Of a DNA stretch of 64,000 nt, positions 7,227-16,183 are shown one piece after another. Every line of letters starts with the position of its first letter. The first letter of the stretch is position 1. The notes below the pieces were generated by a model, which saw nothing but the letters and a program-made list of their open reading frames with translations, did not search any database and was not told the DNA's origin. The DNA comes from Cyanidium caldarium (taxonomy: Eukaryota; Rhodophyta; Bangiophyceae; Cyanidiales; Cyanidiaceae): assembly GCA_026184775.1 (NCBI GenBank), contig JANCYW010000005.1, positions 334,501-398,500 on the forward strand, read 5' to 3'. A program made the translations under genes and the position numbers.

Positions 7227-9218
7227 ATGTCCAAGGCGAAAGCGATCGGAATCGACCTAGGCACGACCTACTCGTGCGTGGGCGTGATGGAGGGCAACAA
7301 GGTGGAGATCATCGCCAACGACCAGGGCAACCGCACGACGCCGTCGTACGTGGCGTTCACGGAGACGGAGCGGTTGATTGGCGACGCTGCCAAGAACCAG
7401 GTGGCGATGAACCCGGAGAACACCATCTTCGACGCGAAGCGGCTGATCGGGCGCAAGTTCTCCGACCCGAGCGTGCAGGAGGACATGAAGCACTGGCCGT
7501 TCAAGGTGGTGCAGGGCGCGGGTGACAAGCCACTCATTCAAGTGGTAGCGCACGGTGAAGTGAAGCGCTTCTCACCGGAGGAGATCAGCGCGATGGTGCT
7601 GACCAAGATGAAGGAGATCGCCGAAGCCTACCTGGGCACCAAAGCGAACGATGCGGTGGTCACCGTGCCGGCCTACTTTAACGACTCGCAGCGCCAGGCG
7701 ACCAAGGACGCCGGCGCCATCGCCGGTCTGAACGTGCTGCGCATCATCAACGAGCCGACGGCGGCGGCGATCGCGTACGGTATCGACAAGCAGACCACCG
7801 GTGGCAAGGAGAAGAACGTGTTGATTTTCGACTTGGGCGGCGGCACCTTCGATGTGAGTTTGTTGAGCGTGGACTCGGGCATTTTTGAGGTGCGCGCGGT
7901 GGCCGGCAATTCGCACCTAGGCGGTGAGGACTTTGACTCGCGCATGGTGGACCATTTCGTGCGCGAGTTCAAGCGCAAGCACAAGGAGGACATCACCAGC
8001 AACAACCGTGCGATGCGCCGTCTGCGCACGGCGTGCGAGCGCGCCAAGCGCACGCTGTCGTCGGCGACGCAGGCGACGGTGGAGATCGACTCGCTGTACA
8101 ATGGCATCGACTTTTATAGCACCATCACGCGCGCCAAGTTCGAGGAGCTGTGCGGCGACCTGTTCCGCAGCACGATGGAGCCAGTGGAGCGGGTGCTGAA
8201 AGACGCAAACCTGTCTAAGAGCCAGGTGGACGACGTGGTGCTGGTGGGCGGCTCGACGCGCATCCCCAAGGTGCAGCAGCTGCTAAGCCAGTTTTTCAAC
8301 GGCAAGGAGCTGTGCAAATCGATCAATCCGGACGAGGCGGTGGCGTACGGTGCGGCGGTGCAGGCGGCGATTCTGTCGGGCCACGAGTCCGAAGCCACCA
8401 AGGACATCCTGCTGCTGGACGTGACGCCGCTGTCACTCGGCCTGGAAACGGCCGGCGGCGTGATGACGACGCTGATCCCGCGCAACAGCACCATCCCCAC
8501 CAAGAAGAGCCAGGTGTTCACCACGTACGCGGACAACCAGCCGGCGGTGACCATTCAGGTGTTCGAGGGCGAACGCGCCATGACCAAGGACAACCACCTG
8601 CTGGGGCAGTTTACGCTGACCGGCATTCCGCCGGCGCCGCGCGGCGTGCCGCAGATCGAGGTCACTTTCGACCTGGATGCGAACGGTATCCTGAACGTGG
8701 CTGCGGTGGACAAGACCACCGGCAAGAGCGAGCGCATCGCCATCAAGAACGAGAAGGGTCGTCTCAGCGAGGCCGAGGTGGAGCGCATGATCAAGGAGGC
8801 CGAGGCGATGAAGGCCAAGGACGACGAGATGCGCAAAGTGATCGAGGCGAAGAACTCGCTGGAACAGCTGGCGTACGCCGCCAAGCGAACCGTGGAGGAG
8901 GAGCAAGTGGCCGCCAAGCTGAGCGACGCCGACAAACAGAAGGTGCTGGACAAGGCCAAGGAGGTGATCGAGTGGCTGGAGGAGAACGGCTCCACGGCCT
9001 CGCTGGACCAGATTCAGAGCATGCAGAAGGAGCTCGAATCGGTCACCACGCCTATCTTCACCAAGATGTACCAACAGGCGGGCGGTGCGCCCGGCGATAT
9101 GCCCGGCGGCATGCCTGGTGGCATGCCTGGTGGCATGCCCGGCGGCATGTCGGGCGATGCCGCAGGCGCTGGTGCGAGCGGCGGCGGCGGCGGCCCGACC
9201 GTCGAAGAGGTGGACTAG
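7227..9218 (+). CDS. HSP70: Cytosolic heat shock protein 70
   Basis: This 663-aa ATP-driven chaperone has the usual cytosolic HSP70 length. The ATPase signature [10 protein letters not shown] begins at residue 8. [14 protein letters not shown] and the third signature [16 protein letters not shown] follow. The substrate-binding domain runs from about 390 to 510, then a helical lid. The tail is Gly/Met/Pro-rich (repeated GGMP) and ends in EEVD, the cytosolic mark that docks TPR co-chaperones. The initiator is the ATG in gccaaaATGtcc; a TTG nine bases upstream is not a credible start. The next gene on the same strand encodes a TPR protein of the type that binds EEVD tails. Confidence 0.98.
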   Translation: MSKAKAIGIDLGTTYSCVGVMEGNKVEIIANDQGNRTTPSYVAFTETERLIGDAAKNQVAMNPENTIFDAKRLIGRKFSDPSVQEDMKHWPFKVVQGAGDKPLIQVVAHGEVKRFSPEEISAMVLTKMKEIAEAYLGTKANDAVVTVPAYFNDSQRQATKDAGAIAGLNVLRIINEPTAAAIAYGIDKQTTGGKEKNVLIFDLGGGTFDVSLLSVDSGIFEVRAVAGNSHLGGEDFDSRMVDHFVREFKRKHKEDITSNNRAMRRLRTACERAKRTLSSATQATVEIDSLYNGIDFYSTITRAKFEELCGDLFRSTMEPVERVLKDANLSKSQVDDVVLVGGSTRIPKVQQLLSQFFNGKELCKSINPDEAVAYGAAVQAAILSGHESEATKDILLLDVTPLSLGLETAGGVMTTLIPRNSTIPTKKSQVFTTYADNQPAVTIQVFEGERAMTKDNHLLGQFTLTGIPPAPRGVPQIEVTFDLDANGILNVAAVDKTTGKSERIAIKNEKGRLSEAEVERMIKEAEAMKAKDDEMRKVIEAKNSLEQLAYAAKRTVEEEQVAAKLSDADKQKVLDKAKEVIEWLEENGSTASLDQIQSMQKELESVTTPIFTKMYQQAGGAPGDMPGGMPGGMPGGMPGGMSGDAAGAGASGGGGGPTVEEVD

Positions 9219-9872
9219 AGATGACGTACGCGTATCGAGAACGGGCACGTGCGCGAGGTCGGCCGCGACGCCGCCGGTCGACCGACCCGCGGCGCAGCGT
9301 CTGTATCCGATGTGTGTCTGGATGGGTGTAGAGGAGCGCAACGCGCACCGAGCGCATCCCCGTAAATGGACCGTGTTGCCCGTCAGCCGCGTGTAAACCG
9401 GTGAGAGTGGAATGTCGAGAAGGCAGAGAGAGCCATCGTCGCGGCTGTTTCCTGCGGGACAGTACCTGCAGTCAACTTTATGGTCGTCGCTTTCTCACCG
9501 GCATTTCGTGACCAGCCCCCGCATGCACGTACTACCGCGCGTGTCGATGTTCCGGTTGTGTCTGCGGAGGCGGTGTCGGAATCGCGCCCTTCCAAGACCG
9601 CCGTCGACGTCGTGCGGTGCCTTGTCGGTGCAGGTGACGCTGGGTGAATCGGTGACGGTGTGGGTTGCATCGGGAAGAATACCGGGGAGGAAGTGGATTC
9701 GGGCAGCTCGGGGAGGGAAAGCGAGGCAGTAGAGTAGTAGGGGGCGGATTTGCGAGGGCGACAGGCGTGTACGGTGCCCGAACGGTCCAGTCCAAGCGGG
9801 GAGCGCCGCGTTCACCGGGTGGAGCTGTGTTGCGCTCGTCGCGAGCGAGTGTACCGGGGCGTGGCGGGAGAC
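9219..9872. other. Intergenic region between HSP70 and the FKBP-TPR gene
   Basis: This holds the HSP70 3' end and the next promoter. One ATG-initiated plus frame (9412-9732, 106 codons) is Arg/Ser-rich and resembles no known protein; an opposing frame is open as well. The FKBP frame is open back to 9750 from a TTG only. No TATA box, hairpin or RNA gene stood out. Confidence 0.45.
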
Positions 9873-11363
9873 ATGACCAACGACGCGGATGTGGTGTGGT
9901 TGTTGCCACGCGGCCACGTGGACGCCAAACGGGTGTACAAGCGAGTGCTGCGGCCAGCAGCGGGTGCGGCTACCGAAACGGCGGCGACGACCGTGTCGAC
10001 CCTGTTGGAAAATGACGCCGCGGCCAGTGCGAGCGCTGAGCCACCACCACCACCACCACCGCCAGCGCTGGTGCCGCCGCCGGCAAAGGGCGAGCGGGTG
10101 GCCATTCACTACCAGCTGTTTGTGGCGGCGGCCGACACCGAATATCGGGCGGCAACGGCGGACGCGACCGGGCGGGTGCGGCTGGACGGCACCTACACGA
10201 CCGACGATGACCGGCGCGCGGCTCCGTTCACTTTTGTCATGGGACGCTCGCACGTGATCCCGGCGGTGGAGTTGGCGCTGGCCACCATGCGACCCGGCGA
10301 GCTGGCGCGGGTGCACTGCGGAGCGCCGGCGTGTGCGTTTGGGGTGCGCGGGCGACGCGGTGCCGATGGCACGCAGCTGGTGCGGCCGAATTGCGGCAGC
10401 GTGGAGATCGACATCGAGTATCTGGGCACGGTGCGGCCGAATGGGACGATGACCGCCGGGGTCGCGGCGCAGGCGCCGGCTGGGGAAAGCGCCGCCGCCG
10501 CCGCCGCCTTGTCCCCGCCGCCCGCGTTACGATACCGCAAGACGCGCCCGTTCACCGAGCTGAACACCGCTGCGGAACGGGAAGCGTACGCCAAGGAGGC
10601 CAAAGAGCTGGGCAATTATTATTTCAAGCAGGGCAACTGGGAAGCCGCCTTGCAAGAGTACCAAGTGGCGCTGCAGTCGCTGCGATTGGCGGCCGACATG
10701 GAGGAGGAGCAGGAGGAGCAGGAGAAGGGCGAGGCCGGAGTGGCGGAGCGGGAACGAGAGGCGTTGGTGCAGGCGCTGTGGAACAATCTGGCGCGCACGC
10801 ACTACCGCATGGGCGCCTATGCTGACAGTGCGCGCTGTGCCGATGCGGTGATTGAGGCACGTCGCGGCAACGCAGCAGCCGAGGTGGTGATCAGCCCGGA
10901 CACCGACGCCAACACCGATGCCGAAGCGTCCACTCGCCGCAACCCGTCGGTGTTGGCCAAGGCGCTGTTCACACGGGCGCAAGCGCGGACCGAACTGGGC
11001 GAGTACGAAGCCGCGCGACAGGATCTGCTGCAGGTGATGCGCCTCGAACCGAACCACTCAGCGGTGCGCACGCAACTGGACAAGGTACAGCGCCTGCGCG
11101 AGGCGTATCGGGATAAGGAACGCAGCACATTTGGCGGCATGTTTGCGGCGAACGCACCGGCGACGATGACGACGAGTAGCAGCAGTACAGCAGCGGCCGG
11201 CGCTCCGAACAAGGTATCCGCGTCATCATCGACGACGACGACAAGGACGACGAGCGGTGTCGTGAGGAGCAACCGCCTCCCGCTGCTGTCGTCGGCATCG
11301 TCGCGGGCCAAACCGACGGTGCGCGTCGGCGGCAGCGGCGGACGCACTCCCGCATCCCAGTGA
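9873..11363 (+). CDS. FKBP-like immunophilin with TPR domain (HSP90/HSP70 co-chaperone type)
   Basis: The 496-aa product begins at the first ATG. A proline run (57-64) precedes an FKBP fold at about 72-186, recognisable from GERVAIHYQL, the LDGTY turn, PFTFVMGRSHVIPAVE and CGSVEIDIEYLG. Three TPR helical pairs follow from about 230 to 430 (AKELGNYYFKQGNWEAALQEYQVAL; ALFTRAQARTELGEYEAARQDLLQV). The tail is Ser/Thr-rich and probably disordered. Compared with FKBP12, the pocket Trp (usual GW) is Val and the YAYG tyrosine is Phe, so prolyl isomerase activity may be weak, as in FKBP38/42-like proteins. No C-terminal membrane anchor is visible. The TPR part probably binds the EEVD tails of HSP90 or HSP70. 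Confidence 0.85.
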   Translation: MTNDADVVWLLPRGHVDAKRVYKRVLRPAAGAATETAATTVSTLLENDAAASASAEPPPPPPPPALVPPPAKGERVAIHYQLFVAAADTEYRAATADATGRVRLDGTYTTDDDRRAAPFTFVMGRSHVIPAVELALATMRPGELARVHCGAPACAFGVRGRRGADGTQLVRPNCGSVEIDIEYLGTVRPNGTMTAGVAAQAPAGESAAAAAALSPPPALRYRKTRPFTELNTAAEREAYAKEAKELGNYYFKQGNWEAALQEYQVALQSLRLAADMEEEQEEQEKGEAGVAEREREALVQALWNNLARTHYRMGAYADSARCADAVIEARRGNAAAEVVISPDTDANTDAEASTRRNPSVLAKALFTRAQARTELGEYEAARQDLLQVMRLEPNHSAVRTQLDKVQRLREAYRDKERSTFGGMFAANAPATMTTSSSSTAAAGAPNKVSASSSTTTTRTTSGVVRSNRLPLLSSASSRAKPTVRVGGSGGRTPASQ

Positions 11364-11442
11364 GTAAACACGCGGCGCTACACTCGAGGGCTGCATTTAC
11401 CTACCTATCTACACGCACACACACACACGCTTCAGGAATTCG

Positions 11443-12546
11443 CTAATCGTAGGCACCGAGGACGCGTTTGATGTCGATGCCCAGCTCGGCCCGGACGCGG
11501 GCGCGCAGTTCATCGCGCAGCGCGGCCAGCTCGGCGGCGATCACATCGCATATCTCCTCGTACAGCTCGAGCGGTTCCGTGATATCGCGCGATGCGGATT
11601 CCGGCAGTGTCAGCGTGAGCGCTGTCGACTCGCCATTGTCACCGGATGCGGCAGCGGCCACGGCCATCTCCGGCGGCGACGTCCGCACGCTGGCCACTGC
11701 CGCCGCCACCTGGGCGGCGCGCCGTCGCACGATCTCGCGCACGCTGAACGGCTCGCCGACGATCACAAAGATGTCCCGGCCGATACGCGGCACCATCGAC
11801 ACCAGTTCGTTGCTCTCGTCATCCTGCGGCATGACATGCTCCATGCCCTCGTGATACATGGGCACGATGAGCATGTCGGGGACGGGTTCCTCGCGCCAGG
11901 CACTGGCCAGCGCGATCAGCTTGCCGATGCCGTGACGTATCAGCCCGAGGCAGTGCTGGTTCACTTTGCCCTCCGGGTACACGTGCAGCCATTCACCGCG
12001 CGCCAGCTTCTCGGCAGCGCGCGCCAGCTCCGGCTGCTGCAGGCCGGCGCCGCGTCGTATGGGCAACACCTTGCCGGCGATGAAGAAACGGTTCAGGAAT
12101 TCGCTGCGGAAACAGATGTCCACCGCACACATGCTGTATCGCATGCGCGCCGGTCGCAATAGGAGCCGCGGCGGCAACAGCGACGCCAATAAAAACGGGT
12201 CATCCATCACCGACTTGTGATTGCTGACAGTGAGTAGCGGCGTGCCCGGCGACCGGTCCGTGATGAGTCGATGCAGGCGGTCGAGGTTGTAGGCGTGAAT
12301 GCGCTGCAGACCGGACATGAGCAGTTTCCCGGTGAAACCCACCGTGGCCACGACGGCCGCATTGCAGAGGCTGTGGCCGCTGCCGGGATCCAGAGGGCGA
12401 TAGCTCGGCGGCACCGGTGCCGGGCGCGAAGGCGCGATGGCGGGCAGCGGCGGCAAGGAAGGCAGCGTCGGGCGATACGCGTCCGGTGAGGTCAGCGAGG
12501 TGGCCACCGGCGCCCACGGCGTGTCGTCCGACACCGCTCGTCGCAT
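11443..12546 (-). CDS. TAZ: Tafazzin-like monolysocardiolipin/phospholipid acyltransferase
   Basis: This 367-aa PlsC/LPLAT-superfamily protein remodels cardiolipin by transferring acyl chains in mitochondrial membranes. The catalytic HX4D motif is in NHKSVMDDP (H110, D115), close to the tafazzin signature. The second block PEGKVNQ is at 191-197, and IVPMYHEGMEHVMP follows, also typical. The hydrophobic stretch at about 62-80 fits an interfacial membrane segment. The start chosen is the ATG at 12546 (gccATGc). The frame stays open to 13221 and has another ATG at 12834, but that extension is Trp/Gly/Cys-rich and looks like leader sequence. The stop lies 79 bp from the convergent FKBP-TPR stop. 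Confidence 0.9.
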   Translation of the reverse strand: MRRAVSDDTPWAPVATSLTSPDAYRPTLPSLPPLPAIAPSRPAPVPPSYRPLDPGSGHSLCNAAVVATVGFTGKLLMSGLQRIHAYNLDRLHRLITDRSPGTPLLTVSNHKSVMDDPFLLASLLPPRLLLRPARMRYSMCAVDICFRSEFLNRFFIAGKVLPIRRGAGLQQPELARAAEKLARGEWLHVYPEGKVNQHCLGLIRHGIGKLIALASAWREEPVPDMLIVPMYHEGMEHVMPQDDESNELVSMVPRIGRDIFVIVGEPFSVREIVRRRAAQVAAAVASVRTSPPEMAVAAAASGDNGESTALTLTLPESASRDITEPLELYEEICDVIAAELAALRDELRARVRAELGIDIKRVLGAYD

Positions 12547-13639
12547 GGCACTGTGCAGCAGGAGTTGGAAGATGGAGGGGGACGGTCGTGGCGGGTGAGA
12601 TGAGGAGGACGCGGCTGGCGCCGCCGGACATTCGGCTACGCCCGCTTCGGTGGGATCGCCCCCCTCGCAGACGGGCCCACCGAAAACCGATCGATGCCCT
12701 CCTTGCCACCACTTGTCCACCAGCCGATCCACCAGCAACCAGCCACCTCCTGCACGGTGATTCGTCGCGTCGTGCCCTCGCCCTTCCCCACACGGACAGT
12801 TCCCTCCCAGCGGGTTGCTTTCACCCGCCGACATGTTCCCGCACGCAACCACGACGCCTCCCACGCATAACCTGCACAATATCCCCAGCTCCCCGTTATA
12901 TCCTCCACAACAACTATCTCTGCTCCCGCAAGCAACCCATGGACCACTTCTGTTTGGACACGTTTCGGAGTGGGTGCGCACGCCCCCGCCTGCCTCCGCG
13001 CGCCGGCGCGCATCCCCGCGATCGCGTCGACGCGCGCCGCCCCGAATCGCCACCGTTGGGGCGCGCGCCGATGGGCCTCGGGACGCGGCACATCGGCTGC
13101 GGTTGCCGGGCAGGTGGGAGCTGCGGTGTCGTGTTGCGGTGTGCAAGGACGGGCGTCTGGGTAATTGGGTGTTTGCTATAGCGTCGAACGTCGTGGAAAG
13201 GAACGGGGGCGGATCGATCACATCTTCTGGGGAGTCGCGTCTGGATTGCGAGTGCTGACTGGGGCGGATCGCGCGGAGCTCGGTCGCCCGAGAAAACGAG
13301 CGCCCTCCTTGCGGTAACGCTGAAACGGGTTGGTCGGCGAAAGAGAGGTTGGTAACGGGTGCAGGGGAGATCCGTTGCGTACCGCGCGCTGGTCTGTCGG
13401 TGCCAGAGTGGGTGGTCGTTCCTGATTCGCCCGAGCGGGTCCGCAGGAGTTGGTGCTCGCATCGGCAGTGCCGCTGGTGGCGCGGCCTGGCAACGTTCGG
13501 GGGTGGTCAGGAGGTCACGAGCACACTTTCGAATACCTCCGTCTCCGGTGAGAGTGAAGAAATCGGTGCGCGCATCAAATTCGTGGACGCCCCTCTCCCT
13601 CTCGCGGCAGCGTCGAGTGTCGGTGCGCGCGCCCGCGGC
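12547..13639. other. Long divergent promoter region between tafazzin and the FabG-like gene
   Basis: About 1.1 kb without a supported gene. Frames are open on both strands (for example minus 13645-12914), but none has recognisable domains. A 14-bp GC palindrome, GCGCGCCGGCGCGC, lies near 12999-13012. The region presumably holds two promoters and long leaders; a lineage-specific small gene cannot be excluded. Confidence 0.45.
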
Positions 13640-14548
13640 ATGCAACCTTCTGGTCGCCGCTCATTGCCGCACTCGCCGCCTAGCGAACCATCCACCGACC
13701 GACAAGGGCGATCCGAGCTCGGTACCGGGGCATCCGGTGTGCGCAGCGAGCCTGAGCGCCCGTCGGCGCCGTATGACCCCTTCCGATTCCAGTCGTTTTC
13801 GCCGCTGACGCGCGTGGCCATGGTCACCGGCGCCACCGGCGTGCTAGGACAGGCCACCGTGCGCGCGTTCCTGGCCGAGGGTTTCCGAGTGGTGGTGCAC
13901 GACAATTCGGTCGACGATCTGAACACGTTCGTGATGCAGCTGGGCGCCAGCGCCACCGCCGCGCACGTGTATCCCATCTGTTTCGATGTATCGCGCCCGG
14001 ATGCCGTCGCTGCCGCCATGCATCGAGTGCGCAACGACTTTGGCGACGTGTTCTTCCTGGTCAACAACAACGCCGTGGTGAGCGCCACGCACGCGCTGGA
14101 GACCAGCTCGGACGACTGGCAGTACGCCTTTGCGCAAAATGTGCACAGCGCGTTTTATGTATCGCGCGAGGTGCTGCCGGCCATGCGCGCCAAGCGATTC
14201 GGCCGCATCATCAACACGTGCAGTTTGGCGGGCAAGACCGGCGGCATCACCACCGGCATCGCCTACTCGACCACCAAGGGCGCGCTGCAGACGCTGACGT
14301 TCAGTTTGGCACGCGAGACGGCTCGCGATGGCATCACTGTGAACGGTATCAGCTACGCGTACGTGCAAACGGCGTCGCTGGAGCGATTTCCCAAAGAGGT
14401 GGTGGATCAGCTGCTGAACAGCATTCCAGTGGGGCGGTTTATGCAGCCGGAGGAGTTTGCCTTTGCGGTGCTGTTTCTGTGCTCGCCACTGGCCGGGTTT
14501 GTGACCGGCGAGATTCTCGACTTGAACGGTGGTCTGCTCACCGACTAG
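13640..14548 (+). CDS. FabG-like short-chain dehydrogenase/reductase
   Basis: This 302-aa classical SDR is closest in layout to 3-oxoacyl-ACP reductases. The nucleotide motif TGATGVLG is at 63-70; the usual sixth-position Gly is Val. VNNNAV at 141-146 replaces the common NNAG. Ser195 and the YSTTK dyad (Y209, K213) give a complete catalytic set. The C-terminal FVTGEILDLNGGLL is a FabG hallmark. About 55 N-terminal residues rich in Ser, Pro and Arg precede the fold and might be targeting sequence, though they are not strongly transit-like. The start is the first in-frame ATG; a second ATG at 13817 sits right at the fold. The substrate (fatty acid synthesis or another ketone) is not determined. 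Confidence 0.8.
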   Translation: MQPSGRRSLPHSPPSEPSTDRQGRSELGTGASGVRSEPERPSAPYDPFRFQSFSPLTRVAMVTGATGVLGQATVRAFLAEGFRVVVHDNSVDDLNTFVMQLGASATAAHVYPICFDVSRPDAVAAAMHRVRNDFGDVFFLVNNNAVVSATHALETSSDDWQYAFAQNVHSAFYVSREVLPAMRAKRFGRIINTCSLAGKTGGITTGIAYSTTKGALQTLTFSLARETARDGITVNGISYAYVQTASLERFPKEVVDQLLNSIPVGRFMQPEEFAFAVLFLCSPLAGFVTGEILDLNGGLLTD

Positions 14549-14627
14549 GAGAGGCGTGAGAGGCGGGCGGCGGTGTGTCCCGCGCGACCCGCACGCCGCC
14601 CCCTCCTCCTCCTCTGCCCCTGGCGTA

Positions 14628-14843
14628 TCACTCCCCCTGCTTGGCAGCAGCAGCAGCAGCAGCAGCGCGCACGGCCAGTCGCTGCTCCCCCTCGCGCAAC
14701 ACCTGCGCATTGCGTTGCGCCAACCGTCGCCGCTTGCGCGCGTTCGCCTTGACGGTCGCCGGCGGTCGGCGCTTGGGCCGCGCGAACCGCACCCGCCCGT
14801 CCCACAACACCGCTGTGCGCCGCAGCCAGCCCCAGGTAAACAT
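14628..14843 (-). CDS. Small basic protein, possible organellar protein
   Basis: This 71-codon ATG-initiated frame lies between two larger genes. The product starts MFTWGWLRRTAVLWDGRVRF and continues into a strongly basic stretch (KANARKRRRLAQRN), then an Ala run encoded by a CAG/CTG repeat, ending in KQGE. The hydrophobic-plus-Arg start and the basic body recall small mitochondrial ribosomal proteins, but I cannot match a family. The frame is also compatible with chance in GC-rich DNA. It would share the strand with the CID gene 250 bp away. Confidence 0.4.
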   Translation of the reverse strand: MFTWGWLRRTAVLWDGRVRFARPKRRPPATVKANARKRRRLAQRNAQVLREGEQRLAVRAAAAAAAAKQGE

Positions 14844-15097
14844 TGGGACACACTATACACTAGGCGTGTACCGGAGAGGGTATGGTAGTGGTGTCTGTTT
14901 CAATCACACGTTGATCCTCAGGGGACAACCGGAGGCGCCGAATCGGTGTTCCGTACGAGACGGGGGCGCGTGAAAAGGCAGGCGCAAGCGATGCTGGATG
15001 CGGAGTTGAAGGGTAGAGGAACAAACAAGGTGCTGCGGGCGCGACGCAACGTGTATGCGGTGCAGCGTGCGTGACGTTTACTGATACGCGACTTGGC

Positions 15098-15691
15098 TCA
15101 TCGCAGCGTCTCCTCCTCCCCATTCACCTCTTCGGCTGCCAGCGCGTGGGCGACCCGCACCGCCTCGACCACCTCACGATATCGTTCATCGGACTGGTGT
15201 TCCTGGTCTTGCCCGGCATGCAGTCGCGTCAGCGCCTGCGCTAGCCAGCGCTCGGCATCGCGCAAACGCGCACGGCGCTCGGAGCGCCACCCCATGCCGC
15301 CCTCCAACTGCTGCAGCTCGTCCTCGTTGAATATGTTGCGCTCGCGCCACACTTGCAACAGACGCTGCAGGCGCGTGTCGTCGCCCACTTGTACCACTCC
15401 CTGTTGCAGCGCGGGCAGCAGGCGATGTTTCAGGCGATCCGTCGCTGCCGACGACGAACCCACCACCCTGCCGTTCTGCAACACGTCATTCATCACGTAC
15501 AGCAGCAACATCCTGTGCTCCGTGTCGCTCTCCCGAAAAACTTGCAGCCACTGCGACAGCAGCTCCTCCAGGAACGCCTCCGCCATGAACAGCAGGAAGA
15601 ACGACACCGACTGCACCGAGTCGGCCGCGGCCGTCAACCTCTCCAACCTCCGCCTCCAATTATCCGCATCATACCGCAAAGAAACGTCCAT
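15098..15691 (-). CDS. CID-domain protein (RNA polymerase II CTD-interacting; RPRD/Rtt103-like)
   Basis: The 197-aa product is essentially one CID fold plus a helical tail. VQSVSFFLLFMAEAF and the strongly typical HRMLLLYVMNDVLQN (about 60-74) correspond to the helices that grip the phosphorylated Pol II C-terminal repeat. LQRLLQVWRERNIF (about 108-121) is the conserved last helix of the domain. The acidic/helical tail may form a coiled coil as in RPRD1 proteins. No RNA-binding RRM is present, so it is not Nrd1- or SCAF-like in full. Expected role: transcription termination or 3'-end processing in the nucleus. Confidence 0.85.
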   Translation of the reverse strand: MDVSLRYDADNWRRRLERLTAAADSVQSVSFFLLFMAEAFLEELLSQWLQVFRESDTEHRMLLLYVMNDVLQNGRVVGSSSAATDRLKHRLLPALQQGVVQVGDDTRLQRLLQVWRERNIFNEDELQQLEGGMGWRSERRARLRDAERWLAQALTRLHAGQDQEHQSDERYREVVEAVRVAHALAAEEVNGEEETLR

Positions 15692-16183
15692 ACTTGGGTG
15701 GACCTAGAGCACCACACCGTTACACCGGTGCTGTTCCTCCCACAGCACGACCGCTGCGCCTGTGCGCCTCGCGCAACGCCCGTTCCGCTTTCGTCGTGCG
15801 CGACGATTTCGCTTCGCCGCCCGTTTCGGCGCGCGCGCGCTGAACGCTTCGCGTTGACGCCGCCGACGCGCACTCGGTGGACGAGGCATCGCGCGAGCGA
15901 GCCGAAACGGGCGGCGAAGCGATAGCGGAGAGGTCCAAGTGGCGCGGGACGTTGCGGGGCGAGTGGAGCGTTTGTGGTGGCGAGGCGCGCAGCTGCGCGC
16001 GCGCCTGCTAGAAGATTGTGTTGTCGGGGGCGTCGCGACCGGCGGTTGTCCGCGGATTCCCGACGCAGTCTGTGGTCTCGGCACGACTGGAACGCTCCTT
16101 GCACTTGACATCCAGCCGTGGGGCGCTCGCGCCTCTTCGTCATCGACATTCGCGTCTCATCGTCTCCTTCTTTCTCTCTCCCC
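15692..16183. other. Divergent promoter region between the CID gene and CK2 alpha, with large inverted repeats
   Basis: Most of this 492-bp spacer is occupied by nested complementary segments (see the ncRNA candidate at 15755-15998). The rest presumably holds both core promoters. A pyrimidine-rich tract (about 16160-16183) directly precedes the CK2 alpha ATG. No TATA box was found. Confidence 0.6.
15755..15998. ncRNA. Candidate structured RNA or cruciform element with nested inverted repeats
   Basis: Pairings read directly from the sequence are as follows. 15764-15772 pairs with 15980-15988 (9 bp). 15773-15782 pairs with 15945-15955 (10 bp, one bulge). 15784-15789 pairs with 15924-15929 (6 bp). 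15791-15796 and 15801-15806 form a hairpin with loop TGCG. 15809-15830 pairs perfectly with 15901-15922 (22 bp) and extends to 15840/15891 with two mismatches. Inside are hairpins 15843-15847/15851-15855 and 15860-15866/15874-15880 (one G-T). All nest without crossing. No RNase P, SRP, snRNA or snoRNA signature was recognised. Strand and transcription are unknown, and a DNA-level palindrome is the alternative. Confidence 0.45.

Noticed and set aside
9412-9732. 106-codon ORF between HSP70 and the FKBP gene
   Set aside because: No recognisable domain, Arg/Ser-rich translation and an equally open antisense frame point to GC-rich noise.
12547-13221. 225-residue N-terminal extension of tafazzin
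   Set aside because: It is Trp/Gly/Cys/Arg-rich without domain similarity. The ATG at 12546 has good context and yields a family-typical length.
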